25,599 nt of DNA. It comes from Candidatus Bathyarchaeota archaeon (GTDB taxonomy: Archaea > Thermoproteota > Bathyarchaeia > 40CM-2-53-6). The notes under the pieces are model-generated. The model was not told where the DNA came from. It saw only the letters and a program-made list of their open reading frames with translations, and ran no database searches. Positions 15,793 to 22,435 of this stretch are shown here, in pieces (the first letter of the stretch is position 1; each line of letters begins with the position of its first letter). The stretch lies in contig VBBE01000036.1 of assembly GCA_005884605.1 (NCBI GenBank), positions 1 to 25,599 on the forward strand, given 5' to 3'. A program made the translations under genes and the position numbers.

Positions 15793-15841
15793 CCGCTAAC
15801 CGCCTCCATGGCACGGCCTCAGAGCTCGCTTGGAGGTTAAT

Positions 15842-16156
15842 CTATTTCCGGTGACTGAAGGAAGCTGCTACAGCCGAGGTCGAGTTCAAGATGTCGCCGT
15901 TGGACCCGGAACCTTTGTGGGTTTTTAGAACAATCGAGCTGACGGTGCTCTTCACGCCCTTGACCTTCATTATCTTGTTCTTGAGCACATCCCGAAACTC
16001 CTCAATGTCTGACGCCGAGACAACAGTGACTATGTCAAACTCGCCGGTGACCTCGTAGAGATCGACTACTTTGTCGAGACGAGATAGAGCCTGTACAACA
16101 TCGTCCATGTACGGCGATTCCACAAAGATGCTAACGAATGCGATGAGTGAGGCCAT
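15842..16156 (-). CDS. Stand-alone Lrp/AsnC ligand-binding (RAM) domain protein
   Basis: 104 residues. The first ~80 form a RAM domain without any DNA-binding helix-turn-helix: ASLIAFVSIFVE strand, PYMDDVVQALSRLDKVVDLY helix and turn, then TGEFDIVTVVSAS with the typical G-x-x-D-I-V pattern, and KNKIMKVKGVKSTVSSIVL. Such domains bind small effectors, often amino acids, and assemble as multimers. The C-terminal ~24 residues are low-complexity. The gene ends 49 bases before the kdpA start on the same strand and shares the only obvious promoter, so it is likely to be the first gene of the kdp operon and might sense a metabolite for it; kdpD/kdpE are absent. Confidence 0.85.
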   Translation of the reverse strand: MASLIAFVSIFVESPYMDDVVQALSRLDKVVDLYEVTGEFDIVTVVSASDIEEFRDVLKNKIMKVKGVKSTVSSIVLKTHKGSGSNGDILNSTSAVAASFSHRK

Positions 16157-16193
16157 GTTGACTCAACCGGCTTCGCACCCGCGGCTGTGGCGG

Positions 16194-16218
16194 TAATTTA
16201 TGCATTTCTTGCAAGAAA
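16194..16218 (-). promoter_or_regulatory. Promoter of the RAM-kdp operon with perfect 14-bp palindrome
   Basis: On the minus strand a TATA-like CATAAATTA (16202-16194) lies ~40 bases before the ATG at 16156. Immediately upstream, covering the BRE position, is TTTCTTGCAAGAAA (16205-16218), identical to its reverse complement over all 14 bases. A palindrome placed there is a natural operator for a dimeric regulator. Confidence 0.55.
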
Positions 16219-16426
16219 GCTAGCCATTCTCAGCTTACTCAAAATATCCCTCGCGCGATGCGCTGAACACTTTTACTAGAGGTGACCGCATCTTGCCCCA
16301 TCATGATAACCTCCGGGACCAGACCGACTACACGTGTGTAACCTACGTTTCAGCACTCGCTATCGGGTTTTCAATCAATCGACGCGGATGATGCAACAAC
16401 TAAAATCCTCGGGCCTAGGTTAGAAC
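16219..16426. other. Divergent intergenic region, no gene seen
   Basis: Between the kdp promoter and the signalling operon promoter. No credible coding frame. It contains a short palindrome CACGTG (16332-16337) and otherwise nothing I can name. Confidence 0.4.
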
Positions 16427-16435
16427 GAGTTTATG
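16427..16435 (+). promoter_or_regulatory. TATA-like element of the plus-strand KaiC operon
   Basis: GAGTTTATG centres ~30 bases before the ATG at 16461, the spacing expected for a leaderless archaeal transcript. Confidence 0.4.
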
Positions 16436-16460
16436 CCCGGACAGGTTCTCAACGAAACAA

Positions 16461-16871
16461 ATGAGCAGGAGCCTAGCTCTAGCCATGGGTTCGTCCATTT
16501 CACCCATACCTCAGGACGACTTCCGAGCAAGCTGGAAAACGAGCAGGACCAACTCTAAGCTGGCCCAAGAGAAGACTTTCTCCTCGATGCTGCAGCTCAG
16601 CATCGGTGACGGGGTGAAAGCAGCCCTAGGCCAAGCAATCCTAGGAGTTCTAAACGGCCAGGGCTTGTTCAATGAAGCAACCGCTCCCAAGGAGTTCCAT
16701 AGGAAGCTACAAACAGTCTTCGGCAACGGCGCAATTGTCCTTGAGAAAGTCATCGTCAAAGATCTGTTCCGGAAGCTGAATATTCCATACAATTCTCAAG
16801 AACCCTTCGATTATGGCGAAGCCCTTGAGAGAGCAAAAGAAGCCTGCGCAATGGAGGCTCAAACAAAATGA
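16461..16871 (+). CDS. Small NitrOD5-like domain protein
   Basis: 136 residues, soluble. After a ~44-residue polar, probably flexible leader, residues ~45-130 resemble the NitrOD5-type output domain of Thaumarchaeota: LSIGDGVKAALG, a helical middle, EFHRKLQTVFGNGAIVLEKV and IVKDLFRKL. The same pattern (helix with ALG, then F-x2-AL-x-LLGxGA-x-V-x-EK) occurs in the product at 18559-18882, so the two flank this island as paralogs. NitrOD5 was named as a receiver-linked output domain; function is unknown, and my assignment rests on pattern memory. The stop overlaps the next start as ATGA, so the genes are translationally coupled. Start ATG 16461 fits a TATA 30 bases upstream; ATG 16488 is a possible later start. 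Confidence 0.7.
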   Translation: MSRSLALAMGSSISPIPQDDFRASWKTSRTNSKLAQEKTFSSMLQLSIGDGVKAALGQAILGVLNGQGLFNEATAPKEFHRKLQTVFGNGAIVLEKVIVKDLFRKLNIPYNSQEPFDYGEALERAKEACAMEAQTK

Positions 16872-17179
16872 GCGCTGCGCAGATGCTAGAAACGCTCCTC
16901 GCCTCCGAGATCACGGGAGACCTACTGGTATTGTTCCACCGAAACCCAGGACTCATCGACACACTCGATGCTGTCGCACGTCGCATTGGAAGAACAGGGA
17001 ATGCGATCGAAGAAGACATCCGAGGTCTTGTGAATCTGGGTATCCTAAAGACAAGGAGGGTAGGTCGTTCAGAGGTCTTACTTCTGGACCGCGAGAGGGA
17101 CAGGGAAGTCTTGGACGCTATCGCCAAGCATCTGAGAAATCTGGAGGGAGTCGAGAAAATTGACCACACCAAGTTCTAG
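16868..17179 (+). CDS. Winged-helix DNA-binding domain protein
   Basis: 103 residues, no membrane segment. TGDLLVLFHRNPGLIDTLDA then VARRIGRTGNAIEEDIRGLV forms a helix-turn-helix with recognition helix near residues 45-57, and LGILKTRRVGRSEVLLLDRE is the two-stranded wing. A C-terminal helix (VLDAIAKHLRNLEGV) could dimerise. This is the size and layout of wHTH proteins found beside archaeal KaiC-like ATPases. Overlaps the preceding gene by 4 bases and the following KaiC gene by 20. Whether it binds DNA or only serves as a protein adaptor cannot be told from sequence. Confidence 0.8.
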   Translation: MSAAQMLETLLASEITGDLLVLFHRNPGLIDTLDAVARRIGRTGNAIEEDIRGLVNLGILKTRRVGRSEVLLLDRERDREVLDAIAKHLRNLEGVEKIDHTKF

Positions 17180-17999
17180 GACAGGAGTCTCTGGATTCGA
17201 CCAGTTCTTCACTGGAAAGGCCGGAGAAGGTAGGAGGGTCCGGACAGGAATAGTTGAGTTGGACGAGATGCTACGTGGCGGATTCATGAAAGGTGATGCA
17301 GTGATGGTCGCCGGGAGCGCTGGTTGTGGAAAGACAACGCTCGCCCTCCAGTACTTGGTTAACGGTGTGAAACTTGGGGAAGCTGGGCTCTACGTAACCT
17401 TTGAGGAAATGCCTGACCAGATTTACCGAGACGCGAAAAACCTTGGATGGGATCTTCGGAAGCTGGAGGAAGAAAGCAAGTTCAGAATTGTCTGCACATC
17501 TCCAAACCTGCTGCTTGAATCAGAGGGAGAGAGTCTACTCGACGAGTCCTTCCGAGACATCCAGCCCAAACGAATAGTCGTGGACTCGTTGAGCCATCTT
17601 GCCATGTTCGTGAAGGAGAGCGAGCTGAGGAGAGAGGCTTACCGGCTGATCATGCACCTCAAAACTAAGGGCATAAGCTCATTGATGATTTGGGAGTCTC
17701 CGCAAATGGCCGGAGGGTCCTTCTCTGTGACTGATGTAGGATTGAGCTTCTTGGTGGACTGCATAGTTGCACTGAAACCTGTGGAGATTGAATCCTCGAT
17801 GCGGAAGGCCTTGGTGATCTTGAAGATGAGGGGTAGCGATCATGACAAGTCGCTTAGAGAGTTTGAGATAACTCCGACAGGAATCAAGATAGAATCCGCG
17901 TTCATGAACTACGAAGGAGTAATCACTGGCTCGCCGCGAAGGGTTGCATCAGAGAAATTCATGGATCTCTTCCGCGGGGCCGCGGAGAAACGAAAGTGA
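17160..17999 (+). CDS. KaiC-like RecA-superfamily ATPase, single domain
   Basis: 279 residues with one KaiC domain. Residues ~28-43 (RTGIVELDEMLRGGFM) are the typical entry, followed by Walker A AGSAGCGKTT at 51-60, the LYVTFEEMPDQI segment with the tandem catalytic Glu pair at ~82-83, and Walker B RIVVDSLSHL near residue 138. Such ATPases form rings and act as switches in archaeal signalling. The first ~27 residues are an extension, and the start is TTG 17160 inside the upstream gene; GTG 17190 or TTG 17196 would shorten it. All catalytic residues are intact, in contrast to the second domain of the two-domain KaiC protein at 18884. Middle gene of a tight four-gene operon. Confidence 0.92.
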   Translation: MTTPSSRTGVSGFDQFFTGKAGEGRRVRTGIVELDEMLRGGFMKGDAVMVAGSAGCGKTTLALQYLVNGVKLGEAGLYVTFEEMPDQIYRDAKNLGWDLRKLEEESKFRIVCTSPNLLLESEGESLLDESFRDIQPKRIVVDSLSHLAMFVKESELRREAYRLIMHLKTKGISSLMIWESPQMAGGSFSVTDVGLSFLVDCIVALKPVEIESSMRKALVILKMRGSDHDKSLREFEITPTGIKIESAFMNYEGVITGSPRRVASEKFMDLFRGAAEKRK

Positions 18000-18012
18000 G
18001 ACGGTAACAAGA

Positions 18013-18360
18013 ATGCTAGATCCTATCGTCTTACCAACGCTCTATTTCGTCGCTGTTATAGAACTCATCTTTCAGGCTGGGGTAGTATTCTACGCATACA
18101 AGGTGACGAGAATAACGGGGTCTTTTCGTGCCTGGACTTTGATAATTGCGGCGTTCTCGTTGCTGACGATTCAAAGCGTGGTGGGCTTGGCTCTGACACT
18201 TTCACTGCCAGCCGACCAAATAGCTAATCTGGTGAGCTCGGTCGGCGCCACCACAACTATCCTCAGTTCGGCGGTCACAGCGATAGCGGGAGCGCTTCTG
18301 TTCTTCGGGGTCTTTGGGCTCGCAAAACGATTTGAAAGTCAGGCAAAACCGTCAGCCTGA
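18013..18360 (+). CDS. Three-helix membrane protein next to KaiC
   Basis: 115 residues from ATG 18013; the longer frame back to 17944 overlaps the KaiC gene and is unlikely. Three hydrophobic helices: ~6-28 (VLPTLYFVAVIELIFQAGVV), ~39-63 (WTLIIAAFSLLTIQSVVGLA) and ~77-104 (TTILSSAVTAIAGALLFFGV), with a short basic tail KRFESQ. No enzymatic motif. Small multi-helix proteins of this kind are frequent partners of archaeal KaiC genes and could be membrane sensors or anchors. It follows KaiC by 13 bases and ends the plus-strand unit. Confidence 0.72.
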   Translation: MLDPIVLPTLYFVAVIELIFQAGVVFYAYKVTRITGSFRAWTLIIAAFSLLTIQSVVGLALTLSLPADQIANLVSSVGATTTILSSAVTAIAGALLFFGVFGLAKRFESQAKPSA

Positions 18361-18558
18361 ACCCGAAAAGAAAGCCCCGTCACCTGGGCGCAGACATACT
18401 CTTCGAATTACCTGTGAATGCTCGAGAGAAACAATTGAGCTGAGATAGAGCTATGATCTCGTAACAATAGATCAGCGAATTTCAGAGGTTGCTGGGCGTT
18501 CGGGAGAACTCTCTGAGTAAAAGTTCGTGTCGCACTGAACGTTTCTCAGGCTGACGGG
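18361..18558. other. Convergent intergenic region
   Basis: About 200 bases between the two facing signalling units. No coding frame and no clear T-rich terminator was seen on either strand. Confidence 0.3.
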
Positions 18559-18882
18559 TCAAATCTTGCCGCGTGCCTTACTTGAAAGATTTACAATCTC
18601 GGCTAGACTTCTCCCTCTCGCTTCGGCGAGGGAGACCTCATTCGTTTCCACTAATCTAGCGATCGCTAATTTTTCGATCACCCTCGCTCCGTATCCAAGT
18701 AGAGCGCGGAGTGCTTGGAGGAACTCATCCATCCTCTGAGGAGCCTCTTCCAAAGAAATGGAATATCTCTTACGAAGATAGAGGAGAACCGAGTCCCTAG
18801 TACTGGTTCCGAGAGCACTGAGGGCGGCATCGATGGATTCTATCAGCGGTCGGTCTAACGACGCGCCAACTGTTGCGGCCAT
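18559..18882 (-). CDS. Second small NitrOD5-like domain protein
   Basis: About 107 residues from ATG 18882, which sits one base after the stop of the two-domain KaiC gene, so the genes are coupled; a GTG at 18921 would add 13 residues inside that gene and is less likely. The body LIESIDAALSALGTSTRDSV, LLYLRKRYSISLEEAPQRMD, EFLQALRALLGYGARVIEKL fits the NitrOD5-type pattern better than its counterpart at 16461 and shares with it the ALG helix and the G-x-GA-x-V-x-EK block. It is soluble and all-helical. Function is unknown; it may be an output or adaptor for the KaiC protein. Confidence 0.75.
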   Translation of the reverse strand: MAATVGASLDRPLIESIDAALSALGTSTRDSVLLYLRKRYSISLEEAPQRMDEFLQALRALLGYGARVIEKLAIARLVETNEVSLAEARGRSLAEIVNLSSKARGKI

Positions 18883-18883
18883 G

Positions 18884-20290
18884 CTATGAAACCTGGACCA
18901 ATTCGATCTGGGCGTGTGCACCCAAGTGGGGGAGAGAGACGCCGTAGTAGTCCGTCCTGGGTTTTACGCCCAAGAGACAGAGAACGCCGTCATACTGGAC
19001 AAGTCTCAAATGAACATCTGAGGCACTGGCAAGCTCTCGCAAGGTGTTAGAGAACGGCCGAGCTATTGATATCATGATATCACCTGCGTTTCGCACCTTG
19101 GCGATTGTTTCGATGATCAGACCCTGCATTGCGGGGAGATCCTTCGCGTATTTCGCCTCTAGAGCGTCAAAGCCAATTATGCTCAGCAAGCGGTTCTCTG
19201 GTTTCCTTAGTTTCCTAGCTGTCTTCCAGAACATGTCGAAGGGCTGGAGGACCGTGGCGCCTCCAAGGTCCACGGTGTTCGGACCACCCTTGCCCGTAAT
19301 GTCGAAAATTTGAACTGATGCAAGTCCATCAGGGATGGATTTTCGGAGGAATTCCTGCAGTTCTTCAGGGTACATTCCATTGACCGGGACGCAGATGACT
19401 TGGTCACCGGATTTGACGGTGTTTGAGATTATCGGTGAGAGGAAGCTCATCAGTGAGGGTGAGGAGACGTCTTCCCCTACCTCCAAGAGAATGTGGCTTC
19501 CCCTCCTAAGGCCTCCCCCGAGAACAGAATCTAGGCTCTTGATTCCAGTGGAAGAGTGTGATGCTGTATTCTTGATGACCGGATGAGAGTGTCCATTGTT
19601 GGTTTGTGAGGAATCGAACGGGCTTAGCATCCGAAACCCGCCATCAAGGGTGAACATGTGCTCCCTTCTCCCTATCTTTGTCCCCCGCAACTTGTGAATG
19701 ACCAGGTTTCTAATGACTCGCCCATCGATCTCCTTCTGGGTGAACTTGAGGACTCCATCGGCAACGAATTCTTCAATCCCAAGACCCAGCCTAGATGTGC
19801 CCATAGGGACTTCCGAGATGAGGAGAGTAGTGCACTCGGCTTGTCTGATTACCTTCCCGAGAATCGTGTGAAGTATAGACCTGGCCTCTATCAACTGAGG
19901 AACAGCTTGAGCCATTGCCGAAAAGGAATCAATCACAAGCCTAGATGCTTTGAAGTCAAGGACAGCGTCAACTATAGACTGCGTCACAGCGGGAATACCT
20001 TCGTTCTTGACAGTGAGAAGATCCATGTAGAGGAACATACCGGCATCATCGGCCTTCGCAAAGTCCAAACCATTCCGCGCCGTTTCCGAGAAAAACGCCT
20101 CACGACCCTCGGCGAAGGAGACATAGATCCCTCTATCTCCCTTGATGATACCCTCGTACAGGAACTTCGCGCTGAAAGCGGTCTTACCAGATCCAGGAGT
20201 TCCAGCTACAAGAAACAGACCCGCCCTAGGAAGCCCACCCTCTATCACATCGTCTAGCTCAGGGATGCCGGTGGGGACCCGTTGCGACAA
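18884..20290 (-). CDS. Two-domain KaiC-like protein with degenerate second domain
   Basis: 468 residues. The first KaiC domain (residues ~1-225) starts RVPTGIPELDDVIEGGLPRA and has Walker A GTPGSGKTAF at 30-39 and Walker B SRLVIDSFSAM at 116-126; the usual catalytic EE appears as A-E in YVSFAEGRE. A linker rich in Ser and Asn (~226-247) leads to a second domain opening STGIKSLDSVLGGGLRRGSH, which keeps the fold but has VGEDVSSPSL where a P-loop should be, so it probably cannot bind ATP in the standard way. Start is TTG 20290 after an in-frame stop four bases upstream. It is the counterpart of the plus-strand KaiC unit and is coupled to the second NitrOD5-like gene. Confidence 0.9.
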   Translation of the reverse strand: MSQRVPTGIPELDDVIEGGLPRAGLFLVAGTPGSGKTAFSAKFLYEGIIKGDRGIYVSFAEGREAFFSETARNGLDFAKADDAGMFLYMDLLTVKNEGIPAVTQSIVDAVLDFKASRLVIDSFSAMAQAVPQLIEARSILHTILGKVIRQAECTTLLISEVPMGTSRLGLGIEEFVADGVLKFTQKEIDGRVIRNLVIHKLRGTKIGRREHMFTLDGGFRMLSPFDSSQTNNGHSHPVIKNTASHSSTGIKSLDSVLGGGLRRGSHILLEVGEDVSSPSLMSFLSPIISNTVKSGDQVICVPVNGMYPEELQEFLRKSIPDGLASVQIFDITGKGGPNTVDLGGATVLQPFDMFWKTARKLRKPENRLLSIIGFDALEAKYAKDLPAMQGLIIETIAKVRNAGDIMISIARPFSNTLRELASASDVHLRLVQYDGVLCLLGVKPRTDYYGVSLPHLGAHAQIELVQVS

Positions 20291-20538
20291 ATCTTACAAT
20301 CACGCGTCAAGTCTGCTGGGAAAAGCAGAAAGTTAAGGCTCGTGATACTTCCAGTTAGGGCCCTAAGTAATCCCGGGATGACCGTGGAGTGTGTGTCTTT
20401 GGTTCCCCCTCAATCCTAGGGGAGGGTTGCATTGCCCATGCTCGTACTTTCTCTCGATCTCTCTTCCAGTCCACCTGTGAGTCTGCATATTCTGATAAAC
20501 AGGCTTGATTGAAGGTACGAACGGAAACAGTTTTCTCG
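20291..20538. promoter_or_regulatory. Divergent control region between KaiC and the CBS gene
   Basis: About 250 bases without a gene. It holds a stem TCTGCT (20312-20317)/AGCAGA (20324-20329), a perfect 12-bp palindrome TTAGGGCCCTAA at 20355-20366, and a CCCCT/AGGGG stem at 20406-20422. A TATA-like GCATATTCTG near 20485-20494 could serve the plus-strand gene. The palindromes may be operators. Confidence 0.4.
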
Positions 20539-21507
20539 ATGGAAGTTCATAAGACCATTCTAGATGTCATCGGAGACACGCCTCTCGTCCGGCTGAACAA
20601 GGTCTCACAAGGTCTCAAACCCACTATTCTCGCCAAGCTGGAAAACCTCAACCCTGGTGGAAGCGTCAAGGATCGAATCGGAATCGCGATGATCGAACAA
20701 GCGGAAGAGAAGGGTCTCCTAAAACCCGGCGGAACGATCATAGAGCCCACATCTGGAAACACCGGAGTTGGATTAGCAATGGTTGCCGCCGTGAAGGGCT
20801 ACAAGATGATCTTCGTCATGCCTGACAAGATGAGCGAGGAAAAGAGGAGCATCCTAAGGGCTTACGGAGCAAAGGTCGTAGTGACCCCTACAAACGTTCC
20901 CCCAGAATCCGCTGAACATTACACCAAGGTCGCGGAGAGACTGACGAAAGAGACGCTGCACTCCTACATGCCTAACCAGTATGAAAACCGAGCCAATCCC
21001 GACGCTCATTACCGGACAACTGGACCAGAGATTTGGCGTCAGACAGAGGGAAAAATCGACGTTTTCGTCTGCGGCATGGGAACAGGAGGGACCATCACGG
21101 GAATAGGCCGATTTCTAAAGGAGAAGAAAAAAAACCTGAAGGTTGTCGGCGCCGATCCCGAGGGGTCAATTTTCTACCCCCGATATCACAGACACAGGGA
21201 AGAGCCCCACCAGTACAAGGTGGAAGGGATTGGAGAAGACTTCATGCCAGGGACAATGGACCTGTCGATCGTGGATGATGTCATCCAAGTCTCTGACAGG
21301 GACACATTTCGCATGGCAAGACGACTGGCACAAGAAGAAGGAATCCTGGTAGGAGGTTCAGGGGGCACAGCAGTCCACGCTGCAGTGAAGGTCGCAGAAC
21401 ATCTGCCTGAGGACAAGACGATTGTGACACTGCTTCCGGATACCGGCAGGAATTACCTTAGCAAATTATTCTCTGACCAATGGATGAAAGAACAAGGGTT
21501 TCTGTAA
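20539..21507 (+). CDS. Pyridoxal-phosphate cystathionine beta-synthase / cysteine synthase
   Basis: 322 residues from ATG 20539 (MEVHKTILDVIGDTPLVRLN); a TTG at 20509 would add ten residues without homology. The catalytic Lys is in NPGGSVKDRIG near residue 43, EPTSGNTGVGLA near 72 binds the cofactor and substrate, and GTGGTITGIGRF near 180 binds the cofactor phosphate. The run PTNVPPES and the MPNQYENRANPDAHYRTTGP segment are more like cystathionine beta-synthase than CysK, but there are no CBS regulatory domains. It joins serine or O-acetyl/O-phosphoserine to a thiol; which substrate is used cannot be decided. The following small gene overlaps its end by 28 bases. Confidence 0.93.
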   Translation: MEVHKTILDVIGDTPLVRLNKVSQGLKPTILAKLENLNPGGSVKDRIGIAMIEQAEEKGLLKPGGTIIEPTSGNTGVGLAMVAAVKGYKMIFVMPDKMSEEKRSILRAYGAKVVVTPTNVPPESAEHYTKVAERLTKETLHSYMPNQYENRANPDAHYRTTGPEIWRQTEGKIDVFVCGMGTGGTITGIGRFLKEKKKNLKVVGADPEGSIFYPRYHRHREEPHQYKVEGIGEDFMPGTMDLSIVDDVIQVSDRDTFRMARRLAQEEGILVGGSGGTAVHAAVKVAEHLPEDKTIVTLLPDTGRNYLSKLFSDQWMKEQGFL

Positions 21508-21725
21508 CTTCAAACGAGGAGCTTGAGTTGAGGGATAGGGACGTGATGAATCTCTTAGACCAGCTCGAATTGTACGCTCTGCGAGTTGGAGAGGGAAAAG
21601 CGAGCCAGAAAGACTACTGGCTATTCGTATACAAGAGCATGAAAAGCGGCCTGCTAATGACGAAGACTATGGAAAAATATCTGAGGTACAAGCTGCATGG
21701 CCTGGGAGCCAAGCCTCAATACTAG
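21480..21725 (+). CDS. Small conserved-looking protein of unknown function (up to 81 aa)
   Basis: Not recognised. The frame begins at ATG 21480 inside the end of the CBS gene; a GAGGAG motif at 21516-21521 instead favours a later start at TTG 21528, or GTG 21543/ATG 21546 (MNLLDQLELYALRV). The core DQLELYALRVGEGKASQKDY followed by YKSMKSGLLMTKTMEKYLRY is helical, basic and has no Cys or membrane helix. Co-transcription with the cysteine/cystathionine gene is likely from the spacing. Confidence 0.6.
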   Translation: MDERTRVSVTSNEELELRDRDVMNLLDQLELYALRVGEGKASQKDYWLFVYKSMKSGLLMTKTMEKYLRYKLHGLGAKPQY

Positions 21726-21751
21726 ACTAACAGCTTCTTCAAGCGCCTAGG

Positions 21752-22435
21752 TCAGCTGCTTACGATCCGGCCTGACTTGAGGAAGACTTTGGACGGGGCC
21801 TCGTTAACGATCTCGAGATTGTGCGTGGCGACCACACATGTTGCCCCTTCCCCCTGAACCATCTCAGTAACTAGTCGCATGAGTTGTTGGGAATTCTCTT
21901 GGTCAAGGTTTCCAGTGGGTTCATCCATCAAGACCAGTTCCGGCCTGTTAGCGACCGCTCTTGCGACGGCCACACGTTGCTGTTCTCCCGCGCTCAACTG
22001 GGAAGGCCGGCGCCGTTCCTTACCTGCGATTCCTACACGGCGGAGCAGCTCTTCAACACGATCTCTCCGCTCCGCGCCGGGCTTTCCTTCGAACATCATC
22101 GTAAGCATAACATTCTCCAGAACAGTTAGTTCATCGACAAGGTTGTAGTTCTGAAACACGAACCCGATGGCGTTCCTTCTCAGTCTCGAGAGTCTTCGTT
22201 CGTTCATGCTCGAGACCTCGACCCCGTTGAAGTAGATCCTGCCTGATGTCGGCTTGTCGAGTCCACTTAGAAGGAAGAGTAGCGTGGTCTTGCCTGAACC
22301 TGATGGTCCGTAAACCGCGAGCAGCTTTCTCCTAGTGATCTGCAGGTTTACATTGTCTAGCGCGACTGTTTTCTCAGGTCCATTCCCATAGGTTTTGCTG
22401 AGGCCTTCTGTTCTTAAGATAACCGCGTCATCCAA
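21752..22435 (-). CDS. ABC transporter ATP-binding protein, LolD/MacB type
   Basis: 227 residues from TTG 22435 (MDDAVILRTEGLSKTYG); this start overlaps the permease stop by 8 bases, whereas the longer open frame to 22564 runs inside the permease gene and adds non-homologous sequence. Seen: Walker A GPSGSGKTT at 43-51, Q-loop FVFQNYNLVDELTVLENV, ABC signature LSAGEQQRVAVARA, Walker B ELVLMDEPTGNLD and switch His in ATHN. It powers the FtsX-type permease encoded upstream. This family moves lipoproteins, peptides or drugs or transmits force across the membrane, rather than importing nutrients. Confidence 0.94.
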   Translation of the reverse strand: MDDAVILRTEGLSKTYGNGPEKTVALDNVNLQITRRKLLAVYGPSGSGKTTLLFLLSGLDKPTSGRIYFNGVEVSSMNERRLSRLRRNAIGFVFQNYNLVDELTVLENVMLTMMFEGKPGAERRDRVEELLRRVGIAGKERRRPSQLSAGEQQRVAVARAVANRPELVLMDEPTGNLDQENSQQLMRLVTEMVQGEGATCVVATHNLEIVNEAPSKVFLKSGRIVSS

